Assembly (NCBI RefSeq): GCF_045865695.1
Contig: NZ_BAACAP010000254.1
Coordinates: 124,001-188,000, forward strand
Source of the DNA: Scytonema sp045865695
Lineage (GTDB): Bacteria > Cyanobacteriota > Cyanobacteriia > Cyanobacteriales > Nostocaceae
DNA: 64,000 nt
Reading direction: 5' to 3'
In this document: positions 24,664 to 34,094 of the stretch, piece after piece
How the letters are laid out: every line of letters starts with the position of its first letter
Position numbering within the stretch: the stretch's first letter is position 1
The notes under the pieces: model-generated
The model's database searches: none
Seen by the model: only the letters and a program-made list of their open reading frames with translations
What the model was told of the DNA's origin: nothing
Made by a program: the position numbers and the translations under genes

Positions 24664-25950
24664 TTAGTATGATACCGGACAACAAATTCTACATATAGCA
24701 GGTTTTGGTGTAAATCCCGGTATGTTAACCAACCTTGGCTGAACTACACAGCCCTTAATCCCTTGGCTAAAAGCATGAGGGAATTCTTTTCGCAAGATGT
24801 TGTAACTTCCGTTCACATCTGCATTAATTAAACCGGATTTGGACTTATATAAACCCCGTTTAATTCTTTTTCCTGAAGGCTTCCAATTTTCCGGTTTATT
24901 TCCATAATCAGGAATTGTGTCGAGATCGATAAAGCTGGCTTTGGACGTGTAGGATTCTTCTCTAGTATAGACTTTGATTCCATTGATGGCACCTTTGTAA
25001 ATCAGCATATCTACAAATTTACGATGTGGAATTTGGACAAATTTTTGGTTATTAACTCTGCCCATATGAAGAGCGCGCTTCCAATCTGGATTTAAGCCAA
25101 TAACTAGAGTACCAATCCCTTCACGAACTAAAGTTTTGATGATTAGACTTGATGAGCGATGCAGGTAAGAATCAATTTTGTGATTCCGTCTGCGAGTCAG
25201 CAACTCCATCCTGACCGACCAATCAATACCATGTAGCTTTTTATTGATACTACGCAATTGAGAAATAGTTTTGTTGTAACGGTTGTTAATGGATTTAATT
25301 GGTCTGCCATTAATAAGAATTGGCTGAAAACCAAGCTTATTTGTAGTTACAGCACCTAATACATTCACTCCTAAATCTATAGCAGCAACAAAACTACTAT
25401 CAAGAAATGGAGTATCTTCTACAGTGTAGACAACCTCTATGGTGTAGCATCCTGTTGCAGGAACGATACGCACACAGTCATAATTCAGTGCATGATTGGT
25501 TTTTATTTGGATATTGCTGGAATATAAATGAATAATCCCTTGTTTTTTGGCATTTTTAGATGCTCTAGTGTTGGGATATTCAACTTTGTATCGCCCTGTG
25601 CGCGGTTTATAATTTGGTGGCTTTGGTCTACCCGTAAATTGGGATAGATTAACAATACATTCCTTTAATGCATTGAAAAATCCCGTCCACTCCGCGTTTA
25701 ATGACTTCACTACCTGTTGTGCTAAAAAAGCTGGTAGTGCATGGTAGCATGGGTAAGATTTCATCAATGCATCAATATTTCGATGCAATAAGGTCTTACC
25801 AAATTTAATTACCCCATGCCCATAAAACCAAGATTGACGTTGAACATAGAGTGTTTGGTTTCTAATTGTATTTGCGTGTTGGCAAATTTGGTCGCACTCT
25901 GCCCAATCAGGATGTGATTTATTGATAATATGTTTTTCTACTAGTTGCAT
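24664..25950 (-). CDS. tnpB: TnpB-family protein (IS1341-type, no transposase)
   Basis: Solitary TnpB of about 428 residues without a TnpA partner. It has the first RuvC Asp in FVAAIDLGVNVLG, the conserved LVIGLNPDWKRALHMGRVNNQKFVQIPH block and a late RuvC Asp in LINADVNGSYNILRK. The position of the usual RuvC-II Glu is Gly (LVIGLN); REESYTSKASFID carries glutamates that could substitute. No zinc-ribbon cysteines lie after YTSKAS. Start ATG 25950 (MQLVEKHIINKSHPDW) follows GGAGG closely; ATG 25977 and TTG 26022 are alternatives. A divergent small ORF starts about 60 bp upstream. Whether it cleaves DNA is open. Confidence 0.8.
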   Translation of the reverse strand: MQLVEKHIINKSHPDWAECDQICQHANTIRNQTLYVQRQSWFYGHGVIKFGKTLLHRNIDALMKSYPCYHALPAFLAQQVVKSLNAEWTGFFNALKECIVNLSQFTGRPKPPNYKPRTGRYKVEYPNTRASKNAKKQGIIHLYSSNIQIKTNHALNYDCVRIVPATGCYTIEVVYTVEDTPFLDSSFVAAIDLGVNVLGAVTTNKLGFQPILINGRPIKSINNRYNKTISQLRSINKKLHGIDWSVRMELLTRRRNHKIDSYLHRSSSLIIKTLVREGIGTLVIGLNPDWKRALHMGRVNNQKFVQIPHRKFVDMLIYKGAINGIKVYTREESYTSKASFIDLDTIPDYGNKPENWKPSGKRIKRGLYKSKSGLINADVNGSYNILRKEFPHAFSQGIKGCVVQPRLVNIPGFTPKPAICRICCPVSY

Positions 25951-26011
25951 TTCCTCCGTCACCAATGTACTATACATACCAGTTAACCAGTACTGATATA
26001 TTTTGTCAACT

Positions 26012-26197
26012 ATGGGTTTCAAAAAAAATCATGAACATAGAATGTTACCATCAGGTTCAGTCCCCTTAGACCGAGAAGCTATTGCGTTTAAGGGAAGGGT
26101 AGGACAAAAAGAAAAATTAAAGCTAATCCCTAATTGGCAGGAAAGAATGAGGGATTTTGTAGATGAGCTAATTCAAGAATTGACTATAAATGATTAA
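26012..26197 (+). CDS. Small basic/amphipathic protein divergent from tnpB
   Basis: A 61-residue ORF, MGFKKNHEHRMLPSG at the basic start and GQKEKLKLIPNWQERMRDFV as a strongly amphipathic C-terminal helix. I do not recognise a named family. It starts ~60 bp from tnpB on the opposite strand, so both would share a promoter region, and nothing else lies nearby. Composition is protein-like (no low complexity, balanced charge). It might bind the TnpB promoter or protein. That is speculation; it could also be a passenger or spurious. Confidence 0.5.
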   Translation: MGFKKNHEHRMLPSGSVPLDREAIAFKGRVGQKEKLKLIPNWQERMRDFVDELIQELTIND

Positions 26198-26378
26198 ATT
26201 TGGCTATATCCTGAACGAAGTTTCGCAATACCTCCCAAGCGACTAATATAAACATACTCTGCGCCTCGTTAGAGTTCATTGGGCATATGACCAAAGAATT
26301 TTTTGCTTTGTACAATTGCAATTGTGCAAATGCACAAAAAGAAAGCACGAAGGAGAGCAAAGGTTATAAATGATTAAC

Positions 26379-26888
26379 CTATGCTCCCATGAATAATGCG
26401 CCTAGAGAGAAAATGTTAAGGTAGGTAATGTCTGTTTGACTTATTTTCAGCCCTACATAAAACACTAAAAGCAAGAAAGAAGCGGCTGTTGTCCGAGGAA
26501 TAACTTTTCTTTCTCTAAAACCAATAAAATAGTGTAATGGCATGACCAATACCGAGAAGCCCAAAAATGTCTCTAGAGAAATGACTGCTAAAAACGCGAT
26601 CGCAACACTGTTGTAAGTGACTGCTACTGCCGTCCAAATACAGAAGAGAATGAGAGAATATAGAGAGAATCTATCGAGCTTGCTTTCTTCGTAAAACTGT
26701 TGAAGTGTCTGTCTGTGCAAATATTCACTAAAAGTTAATGCTCCAATTAAACCCAAACAACCCGGTAGAGCAAGAAATTCAGCGATTCCAGAAGCAACCC
26801 ATCGACCCCCAACCATCGAAGCCAAACAGACAGCATAAATTACAATTTCATAGACTCCAGGAGGGATTGCAAAGAGAATGGGTAGCAA
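26379..26888 (-). CDS. Multi-pass membrane protein of unknown function
   Basis: A 169-residue protein with four to five hydrophobic segments (GVYEIVIYAVCLASMVGG, YSLILFCIWTAVAVTYNSVAIAFLAVI, GFSVLVMPLHYFIGF, ASFLLLVFYVGLKI). The only start in the ORF is a TTG at 26888. An ATT at 26912 preceded by GAGG would add GWLVVLYLL and a better first helix, so the true start is unsettled. No recognisable family or motif. It ends close to a lone, convergently placed region; no operon partner is evident. Confidence 0.65.
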   Translation of the reverse strand: MLPILFAIPPGVYEIVIYAVCLASMVGGRWVASGIAEFLALPGCLGLIGALTFSEYLHRQTLQQFYEESKLDRFSLYSLILFCIWTAVAVTYNSVAIAFLAVISLETFLGFSVLVMPLHYFIGFRERKVIPRTTAASFLLLVFYVGLKISQTDITYLNIFSLGALFMGA

Positions 26889-26992
26889 ATAAAGTACGAC
26901 AAGCCAGCCAATGTTTACCTCGTAAATACATTGTCAGCTTATGATAGATAAGGTACTTTTTGAAAAATAGCACAAAAATTGCGAGAAGAACC

Positions 26993-27496
26993 TTAGTTAC
27001 CAGACGGCTCTGCTTTTTCTACGGAACCATCGTTTATCCCCAAAGTGAACTGTAAAGGAGTGCGTGATGGATATGCCTTGACCACTTCTCTATACACTTG
27101 ATAATTAGTGGGTAATGTTCTTTGTTCTCCACCTACTGTATACGTCAATTGGTAGTCCACAGATTTCAATAATTCAATCGGACTTGCTTGTTGTCCCTGT
27201 TTTCTTTGTTCGACTTCATCCACTGAAGGTCTTGGCGGTAAAGCAGCCCACCACAATCCCTTATCATCGGGACCCGTGACTGCTCCTTCTGGCTTTATAC
27301 CATTACGATTGAGTAAAGAGGTAGTCCCAAAGGTTTCAAAACGTGGTGATGTTTCGGTAGTTAGGTCGTTGGCATATTTAACTTGCCAAGTATACTTTGT
27401 TAGTGCTGTCGCTTCGTACTGAGTGGTGGTTAAGGTGGTGCAACTAGTCAGCGCGATCGCTGTTGGGATAAGTAATGTCAAAAGCAAAGCTTTCAT
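26993..27496 (-). CDS. Predicted lipoprotein of unknown function
   Basis: A 167-residue secreted protein. The N-terminus MKALLLTLLIPTAIALTSC is a type II signal peptide with lipobox LTSC, so the mature protein should be lipid-anchored at the Cys. The mature part (YTWQVKYANDLTTETSP, GLWWAALPPRPSVDEVEQRK, PSRTPLQFTLGIND) matches no domain I can name. It resembles conserved cyanobacterial hypotheticals in length and style. It stands alone. Confidence 0.8.
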   Translation of the reverse strand: MKALLLTLLIPTAIALTSCTTLTTTQYEATALTKYTWQVKYANDLTTETSPRFETFGTTSLLNRNGIKPEGAVTGPDDKGLWWAALPPRPSVDEVEQRKQGQQASPIELLKSVDYQLTYTVGGEQRTLPTNYQVYREVVKAYPSRTPLQFTLGINDGSVEKAEPSGN

Positions 27497-27590
27497 TGGG
27501 GATTGAGGGTTGGGGATTAGGGCTAGAAGAATGGTTTGATACGTGAAGAATGATTAGCGTTCGCTCTGTACACAAGGGTGAATCGTTTTT

Positions 27591-28202
27591 CTAAGCTTCA
27601 TCATTTGTACTAGTTACCATTGCCATCAAGATTCCTAAAATTTTATCTACAGGTGGAAACAAATATATGGTAGGGTCAATGGTTACTGCATTATTTCTTA
27701 GACTCAAAAAAGTCCACTGTGTTGCTGTAGTAACTACACCAAAAACTTGTTGTATATCTTTATTAAACTTATTGGCAGCCACCATTTCAGCAATACATTG
27801 AGGTAAGCCTAAAGCTAGATCTGACTTTTTGGCTTCAACTACGTTTATTACGGGTTTAACGATTGTAATACTTATCGGACTTTTTGATATTAAGAAGTCG
27901 CACACACCGTTTAAACCATTTGATTTGTCTACATTAAACGTTTCTCCTGAAAACACGTTAATAGGGGGACTGGAAATTTCTTGTAGTTCTGTTAAGATGG
28001 GACTGATGACTCGTTCGCTTTTTTCTTTTTCACTTCTCAATTCTAGAACAACTCTTGTCGTGTTTCTTCTGAGAATTTCATTAAGTAAATTACTGGGTTG
28101 TATTGGTGGAGCAGCTGAAAATAACTGTGGTGTTTCTTGAATTAACTCTAGTTGAAATTGATTGATTACACTGGGTAAATCGTTGAAGTCTGAGTAAGCC
28201 AT
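27591..28202 (-). CDS. Nuclease-fold-like protein (PD-(D/E)XK-type motif)
   Basis: A 203-residue protein. The segment LNGVCDFLISKSPISITIVKPVINVVEAKKSDLALGLPQCIAEMVAA has the spacing of a restriction-endonuclease-like core: an Asp in GVCDFL, then E-x-K in VVEAKKSD, and a helix after a Q. Start ATG 28202 (MAYSDFNDL) is used; the 11 residues upstream are unlikely. The function is unknown; it may be a nuclease or a structural relative. It sits divergently from the SNF2 helicase, which may or may not be linked. Confidence 0.7.
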   Translation of the reverse strand: MAYSDFNDLPSVINQFQLELIQETPQLFSAAPPIQPSNLLNEILRRNTTRVVLELRSEKEKSERVISPILTELQEISSPPINVFSGETFNVDKSNGLNGVCDFLISKSPISITIVKPVINVVEAKKSDLALGLPQCIAEMVAANKFNKDIQQVFGVVTTATQWTFLSLRNNAVTIDPTIYLFPPVDKILGILMAMVTSTNDEA

Positions 28203-28440
28203 AATTGTTGTTTTATTCTGAAGAGTAATACACAACCGATTTCAGTCCACAAGTGGGGATTCAGTAAATGGCGCTCGCGCTCTGATACCAGGGGTGCGCT
28301 TTTGTGTACATTATGCCTCATTCTCTGAGGATGGGGTAGATAAGCGCGAGCAAGGAATGCTACTCCATACCCCTACTCCCCAATTAGATGGTAAAGTAAC
28401 ACTAGTCCTCCAGAATGATGGCACGCTAGAGGGTTATGTT

Positions 28441-31400
28441 ATGAAAGTTATTCATGGTACATGGATACCTCATGCACAGACTGGCTTTTTTCAGTCGGGT
28501 TCCTTTTACTTGTGGGTAGAAACCCCTTTCTTCAAAGAATACCGCACTCACCAGACATATCACCCAGGACATCTCAGAGGAGAGGAATTAGAAACATTCT
28601 TAATACAAGCGTTAGGCATCCAAGAGCCAGCAGTTAAACTGCAAGAACGCATATCTACAAAATACTTTGTTCTGCCAACGAGTAGCGATCGCCCCCTACC
28701 TTCTCCAGAATTAACGAAGTATTTAGAGGAAGAAATCCCAGTAGAATACGATGAATTTAAATACTGGCAGATAGATTGCTACGAAATCGTCACAACAAGC
28801 AAAATCGATAATTTTCAAACGCCTAAAGCCATTAATGCTATTAAACTTATCAATGATATCCACTTTTTAGCCCTCTACAATTCTCAAGAAATTCAACTAG
28901 GTTCAGACCTTTTATTTTGGTATCACTACACGCAAGCTTTTAAGCAAGTTATTCTTAAAGACCAATATATTCCATCATTAAAATACAGACAATTAGAGGT
29001 TAGCATTTCTAAGAAAAAGGGAAAACAGCCACAGACTAGTACATCCTCTTTTGAAATCTACCCTTCTTGGGAAATTATCTCCGAACAATACGAATCAAAT
29101 CTCAAAAAATACGTTGAATATATGCCGCTTATATGCGTAGCAGGTTCAATGACACCCAATGATTCAGTTGAGTTTTTTGATAACGAAACACTATTGCGTC
29201 ACTTTTCTGAGTTTCTACTCGACAACATAATCACTCACACACCGTTTCCAGCCTCTTTTGATAAACAAATTTCCGGCTCTTTGCTCCAAAGATGTCTCGA
29301 TCCCAACAGACATAACCTAACTTCCACTAATACTTCTCTAGAAGAATACAAGCAATGGTTGGTATGGAAAACCAAAATTACTCGCACTCAAATTGATTCT
29401 CCATTTAACCTCTGTTTCCAATTACATTCCCCTACCCCAGATGCTCTAGACAATTGGTTTCTTCAGTTTCTAGTTACTAGTAAACAAGACCCCTCTCTAA
29501 AACTAGCGCTATTTGACTATTGGACAATGAGTCAAAAAACCAAAACACGAGTACACCAAGAATTCGGTCAAGACTTTGAAACAACTTTGCTACTCAATTT
29601 AGGGTATGCTGCACGGATGTATCTTCAGTTGTGGCAGGGAATGGAAACAGAACACCCTACAGGATTGCGGCTGACATTAGAAGAAGCGTTTGATTTTCTT
29701 AAGGAAACGGCTTGGGTACTAGAAGATACTGGTTTTAAGGTGATTGTACCAGCTTGGTATACTCCTGCTGGTCGTCGTCGCGCTAAGATTCGTCTCAAAG
29801 CATCTGCTTCTAAGCAAAGTGTAGGAAAAGGTAAAACAAAAAGCTATTTTAGTCTCGACTCACTCGTACAGTATCAATACGAACTAGCCATTGGCGACCA
29901 AGTTGTCACTTCACAAGAATGGGAACAACTGATTCATGCTAAAGCACCTCTCGTACATTTTCGAGGTCAGTGGATGGAACTCGACCGAGATAAAATGCAG
30001 CAGTTACTTGAATTCTGGGAGTCTCAAACAAAAGAACAACAAGAAATGACTGTACTGGAGTTCCTGCAACGCAGTGCGGAAGTTGGGGAAGAGTGGGAAG
30101 TCGAACACGATGAATTTTTATCAGAAATGATGGCTAAGTTGCAAGACAAAAGCCAGATCGAACCAATTAGCGCTCCTATTTCTTTACAGGGTAACTTGCG
30201 AGAATATCAAAAACGTGGCGTATCTTGGTTGAGTTACTTGGAACGTCTGGGGCTGAACGGCTGTCTGGCGGACGATATGGGTTTGGGTAAGTCTGTGCAA
30301 GTTATTGCCAGAATTGTTCAGGAAAGGGAAGCGGGAGAGGCTATTTCTGACTCTTTGTCACCTACTCTCATCGTCGCCCCTACCTCCGTGGTAGGAAACT
30401 GGCAAAAGGAAATTGCTAAGTTTGCACCTCATATAAAAACAATGGTGCATCATGGTAGCAGTCGCTTTCAGAATGCTGCTGACTTTCAAGCCGCAAGTCA
30501 AGAACATGATGTAGTCATTACTTCATTTACCTTGGCTCGAAAAGATGAGAAGCTTTTAGGGAGTGTGGAATGGCAACGAGTTGTGTTGGATGAGGCACAA
30601 AATATTAAGAATCCTAAAGCTGCTCAAACAAAAGCTATTTTGAAACTATCAGCAAAACACCGTCTTGCTTTAACGGGGACTCCTGTAGAAAATCGTTTGT
30701 TGGATTTGTGGTCAATTTTTAACTTTCTCAATCCGGGCTACTTGGGCAAAGAGGCGCAGTTCCGGAAATCATTTGAAATTCCCATTCAAAAGAATAACGA
30801 CAAGGTAAAATCAACGACTCTCAAAAAGCTGGTTGAACCTTTAATTTTACGTCGTGTGAAGACAGACCGTTCTATCATTAACGATTTACCTGATAAAGTA
30901 GAACAAAAGTTATACACGAATTTGACAAAAGAACAGGCTTCACTTTACGAAGTGGTGATTAGAGATGTTGAGGAAAAACTGCAAGAGGCTGAGGGAATTC
31001 AACGGAAAGGGTTAATTCTCTCGACTCTTATGAAATTGAAGCAAGTATGCAATCATCCAGCCCAGTTTTTGCAGGATAGTAGCGAGTATTCTTTGGAGCG
31101 ATCGCATAAATTCAGTCGCTTAGCAGAAATGGTAGAAGAAGCAGTTTCAGCAGGAGAAAGTTTACTAATTTTTAGCCAATTTACAGAAATTTGTGAAGCG
31201 ATAGAAAAATATCTAAAACACTCTCTTCATTGTAATACTTATTATTTGCATGGCGGGACTAGTAGACAGAAGAGAGAGAATATGATTAGTGAATTTCAAG
31301 ACCCAGAAACAGAACCATCTGCTTTTGTACTTTCCTTAAAAGCAGGAGGTGTTGGTATCACTCTCACCAAAGCAAACCACGTTTTCCACTTTGACCGATG

Positions 31401-31644
31401 GTGGAATCCAGCCGTTGAAGACCAAGCAACCGACCGGGCTTTTCGGATTGGTCAAAATAAAAATGTTTTTGTTCATAAGTTTTTGGCAATTGGAACTTTA
31501 GAAGAGAAAATTGACAAAATGATTGAAGATAAGAAAAAAGTTTCTGCTAGCGTTGTTGGTTCGGATGAGTCTTGGTTAACTGAATTGGATAACGAAGCAT
31601 TTAAGCAACTTATTGCCTTGAATAAGAGTGCAGTTTTGGAGTGA
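28441..31644 (+). CDS. SNF2-family DEAD/DEAH helicase-like ATPase
   Basis: A 1067-residue protein. The N-terminal ~580 residues are the bacterial SNF2 helicase-associated region (VIHGTWIPHAQTGFF... VEEFLQRSAEVGEE-like). Motor domain 1 follows: Walker A ADDMGLGKSVQV, Walker B/DEAQ VVLDEAQNIKN and TGTPVENRLLDLW. Motor domain 2 has IFSQFT, LHGGTSRQKRENMI, and FDRWWNPAVEDQATDRAFRIGQ, typical of Snf2/Rad54. It translocates on dsDNA and remodels DNA-protein complexes. ATG 28441 is preferred (GAGGG ~8 nt upstream) over the GTG at 28294. It is coupled to the SWIM-domain gene, whose ATG follows at 31649. Confidence 0.92.
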   Translation: MKVIHGTWIPHAQTGFFQSGSFYLWVETPFFKEYRTHQTYHPGHLRGEELETFLIQALGIQEPAVKLQERISTKYFVLPTSSDRPLPSPELTKYLEEEIPVEYDEFKYWQIDCYEIVTTSKIDNFQTPKAINAIKLINDIHFLALYNSQEIQLGSDLLFWYHYTQAFKQVILKDQYIPSLKYRQLEVSISKKKGKQPQTSTSSFEIYPSWEIISEQYESNLKKYVEYMPLICVAGSMTPNDSVEFFDNETLLRHFSEFLLDNIITHTPFPASFDKQISGSLLQRCLDPNRHNLTSTNTSLEEYKQWLVWKTKITRTQIDSPFNLCFQLHSPTPDALDNWFLQFLVTSKQDPSLKLALFDYWTMSQKTKTRVHQEFGQDFETTLLLNLGYAARMYLQLWQGMETEHPTGLRLTLEEAFDFLKETAWVLEDTGFKVIVPAWYTPAGRRRAKIRLKASASKQSVGKGKTKSYFSLDSLVQYQYELAIGDQVVTSQEWEQLIHAKAPLVHFRGQWMELDRDKMQQLLEFWESQTKEQQEMTVLEFLQRSAEVGEEWEVEHDEFLSEMMAKLQDKSQIEPISAPISLQGNLREYQKRGVSWLSYLERLGLNGCLADDMGLGKSVQVIARIVQEREAGEAISDSLSPTLIVAPTSVVGNWQKEIAKFAPHIKTMVHHGSSRFQNAADFQAASQEHDVVITSFTLARKDEKLLGSVEWQRVVLDEAQNIKNPKAAQTKAILKLSAKHRLALTGTPVENRLLDLWSIFNFLNPGYLGKEAQFRKSFEIPIQKNNDKVKSTTLKKLVEPLILRRVKTDRSIINDLPDKVEQKLYTNLTKEQASLYEVVIRDVEEKLQEAEGIQRKGLILSTLMKLKQVCNHPAQFLQDSSEYSLERSHKFSRLAEMVEEAVSAGESLLIFSQFTEICEAIEKYLKHSLHCNTYYLHGGTSRQKRENMISEFQDPETEPSAFVLSLKAGGVGITLTKANHVFHFDRWWNPAVEDQATDRAFRIGQNKNVFVHKFLAIGTLEEKIDKMIEDKKKVSASVVGSDESWLTELDNEAFKQLIALNKSAVLE

Positions 31645-31648
31645 TATT

Positions 31649-32488
31649 ATGACTAAATTTACACGAACTTGGTGGGGCGATCGCTTTATTAAAGCATTGG
31701 AATCTTTTACAGATGAACGTCGGCTTCAAAGAGGGCGTGCTTATGCCAGTGGAGGTAAAGTTTTAAGTTTTGATATTGACAAAAATCACATTACTGCCCA
31801 AGTGAGAGGGTCAGTCAATCCCTACTTTGGTGTTTACAAAGAACCTACTTATGATATATCTATTGAAATTACCCCTATTGCAAAAACACGTTGGAAAGAA
31901 GCAATTAACAAGCTTTCATCCAAAGCAAGTCTTATTTCTCGACTTTTGATAAACGAAGTTCCAGAAAACATAGAGGATACTTTCTCTGAGTTTGGATTGC
32001 ACTTATTACCTCACAGCAGACAAGATTTTAAAACAAAATGTTCTTGTCCGGACTATGCCAATCCTTGCAAACATATTGCAGGAGCGTACTATCTAGTTGC
32101 TTCTCAACTAGACCACAATCCGTTTCTCTTATTTGAATTGCGAGGATTATCTAAGGCAGAACTTCAAACTCAATTAGCTCAAACGCCTCTAGGTAAAGCA
32201 CTGTCTCAAGAAATTAACATTGAAGAAATTCCTATTGAAGTTTCTACTTCGTTCTATACAAAACTCCAAAAGAAATCAGTTGTTACACAGCCAAGTGCTA
32301 GAGAATTTTGGTTAGGGACAAAGCGATTACCCCAAACAATCGATGTTCCAACTTCAGGAGGTGTATCGGCAATCTTAATTAAAAAACAAGGAGATTTTCC
32401 TCCTTTCTGGCAAAAGGACAACTCTTTTATTACAACGATGGAGGAGATATATCAGAGGGTGAAGACAAAAAATCAAAATTTGATGTAG
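31649..32488 (+). CDS. SWIM zinc-finger protein
   Basis: A 279-residue protein with the SWIM signature CSCPDYANPCKHIAGAYYLVA (CxCxnCxH), which binds zinc and mediates DNA or protein contacts. The N-terminal WWGDRFIKALESFTDERRLQRGRAYASGGKV is the usual opening in this family. It starts 2 bp past the helicase stop and is the partner of the SNF2 protein; the pair recurs in cyanobacteria and other bacteria. It probably guides or regulates the helicase. The exact process (repair, antiviral, transcription) is unknown. Confidence 0.9.
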   Translation: MTKFTRTWWGDRFIKALESFTDERRLQRGRAYASGGKVLSFDIDKNHITAQVRGSVNPYFGVYKEPTYDISIEITPIAKTRWKEAINKLSSKASLISRLLINEVPENIEDTFSEFGLHLLPHSRQDFKTKCSCPDYANPCKHIAGAYYLVASQLDHNPFLLFELRGLSKAELQTQLAQTPLGKALSQEINIEEIPIEVSTSFYTKLQKKSVVTQPSAREFWLGTKRLPQTIDVPTSGGVSAILIKKQGDFPPFWQKDNSFITTMEEIYQRVKTKNQNLM

Positions 32489-32858
32489 TGTATGCTTTCT
32501 ACCCTCTGACTTCTACCTTTTATTTATACCAATTTACCTCTAATCCAGGATTTTTCACTGTTCTTGGTTCTTGTGGTACGGGCGAGGACGCCCGTACATT
32601 ATCCCAACGCGGTTATACTCAACCTCATCAGTCACCATTTCTTGAAATATCTTTACAAAAATTCAAACAACTGTTACATTAATTTACAAAGCGGTATAAA
32701 CCGTTATGCCTGCTACTTTCTACATGATGAGGCAGCCTCGATTGGGCGATCGCCCAACTCCCTGTCGATTCATTCCAGAGCTAGAGCAGCTTGGGTTTTG
32801 ACATATTCTTCTGAATAATCAGTGCAATCAGTAAACAGATAAACGTGGAGATTTGAAT
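32489..32858. other. Intergenic region with palindromes before ocp
   Basis: No gene supported (short ORFs here are unlike proteins). It holds the 22-bp repeat GTACGGGCGAGGACGCCCGTA (32576-32597) and a perfect 16-bp palindrome TTGGGCGATCGCCCAA (32742-32757) around HIP1. GGAG at 32847-32850 serves as RBS for the ocp ATG at 32859. A light-responsive promoter is expected here but not readable. Confidence 0.6.
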
Positions 32859-33824
32859 ATGACTTTATCTCTTGAGTCGGCGCAGAAGATTTTCTCTGGT
32901 ACTCAGGTTCCTAGTCCAATTCCAGCTACCATAGCCTTGTTCGACCAACTTAGCGTTGATGATAAGTTGGCATTACTCTGGTTTGCATACACTGAGCTAG
33001 GTCGTACAATCACTCCCGCCGCCCCTGGAGCAGCGCGTTTGCAATTGGCAGAAGGACTACTCAACCAAATCAAGCAACTATCTAATGACGAGCAAACGCA
33101 AGTTATGAGAGAGCTTGCTGACCATGTTGATACTCCTATTAGCCGCTCCTATGCAAACTTCAGTGTTAACACTAAGCTAGCTTTCTGGTACGAGTTAGGA
33201 GAGTTAATGAAACAGGGAGTTGTTGCTCCCATTCCACCGGGCTATCGGATGAGTGCTGGTGTGAAAGTCGTGTTAGAAGCTATTCAAAAACTCGATCCAG
33301 GACAACAAATTACAGTCCTTCGCAATACTGTAGTGGATATGGGATATGACCCAGGAGCAAGTTCAACTAATTACTCAAAAGCTGCTGTAGAACCCATGTT
33401 CCAGCGCACTACCCCATCTCCTACTAAAGTGACTATTGAAGGCATTACAGACCCAACTGTAATAACCTACATTGAGGCTCTCAATGCAGACAATTTTGAC
33501 GCTGCTGTTACGCTATTTACTCCAGAGGGTGCTTTACAACCTCCATTCCAAAAGCCGATTGTTGGTCCTCAAGCAATTGCAGCCTATTTGCGTGCAGAAG
33601 CGCAAGGACTCAATATCATGCCAGAGAAGGGAATTTCAGAAGTTTTACCAGATGGTTCTAAACAGTTCAAAGTCACAGGTAAAGTTCAAACTCCCTGGTT
33701 CGGCGTGCAGCTTGGCATGAATGTTTCATGGCGGTTCTTAATCAATTCTGAAGGCAAGATTTTCTTTGTGGCGATCGATATGCTGGCATCTCCTCAAGAA
33801 CTGCTAAACCTTCGTCCTGTTTAG
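32859..33824 (+). CDS. ocp: Orange carotenoid protein
   Basis: A 321-residue photoactive protein that quenches phycobilisome energy when lit with blue-green light. The N-terminal carotenoid-binding domain (residues 1-~165) has Trp41, Tyr44, Trp110 and Arg155 at the numbered positions of Synechocystis OCP. The C-terminal NTF2-like domain has the pocket Tyr (about 204) and Trp (about 291), shifted by three because the linker is longer. RBS GGAG precedes ATG 32859. No FRP gene (fluorescence recovery) adjoins it, which would fit OCP2/OCPX types as well; the subtype is not decidable from my reading. Confidence 0.97.
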   Translation: MTLSLESAQKIFSGTQVPSPIPATIALFDQLSVDDKLALLWFAYTELGRTITPAAPGAARLQLAEGLLNQIKQLSNDEQTQVMRELADHVDTPISRSYANFSVNTKLAFWYELGELMKQGVVAPIPPGYRMSAGVKVVLEAIQKLDPGQQITVLRNTVVDMGYDPGASSTNYSKAAVEPMFQRTTPSPTKVTIEGITDPTVITYIEALNADNFDAAVTLFTPEGALQPPFQKPIVGPQAIAAYLRAEAQGLNIMPEKGISEVLPDGSKQFKVTGKVQTPWFGVQLGMNVSWRFLINSEGKIFFVAIDMLASPQELLNLRPV

Positions 33825-33845
33825 AATGCTATCTTGATAATTTTT

Positions 33846-33879
33846 GTAGAGACGTGCTATGGCGCGTCTTTACATTTTT
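33846..33879 (+). terminator. Hairpin with T-run after ocp
   Basis: Arms GTAGAGACGTGC and GCGCGTCTTTAC pair at 10 of 12 positions plus G-U wobbles around a 4-nt loop (33846-33873), followed by TTTTT at 33875-33879, 22 bp after the ocp stop. It fits a Rho-independent terminator. Similar GTAGAGACG hairpins are dispersed in cyanobacteria, so it may also be a repeat copy. Confidence 0.5.
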
Positions 33880-34094
33880 GTTGAAAAAGGATTGGGAACT
33901 CGTGACTACAACCGAGATACGGAACTGTTAGCAATGAGATACGTCTGAGCCATCATACATATCAAACTTTTCTTCAAATATAATCAATGAAAACTTTGCT
34001 ACCTGGTGTTATTTTCTTGGGAGTCACTAGCCTTTTCTTAGCTAGCGATAAGCTGGGTACAGCTTGCGCTTCGCGATCGCTAGCAGCAGTGCGA

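Noticed and set aside
28294..28440. Extended N-terminus of the SNF2 protein from GTG 28294
   Set aside because: The family-like start is at ATG 28441 with a GAGGG RBS; the extra codons have no homology I can see.
32488..32818. Two short ORFs before ocp
   Set aside because: They run through repeats and have no protein-like composition.
32798..32820. TTGACA as ocp promoter -35
   Set aside because: No acceptable -10 hexamer at 16-18 bp.
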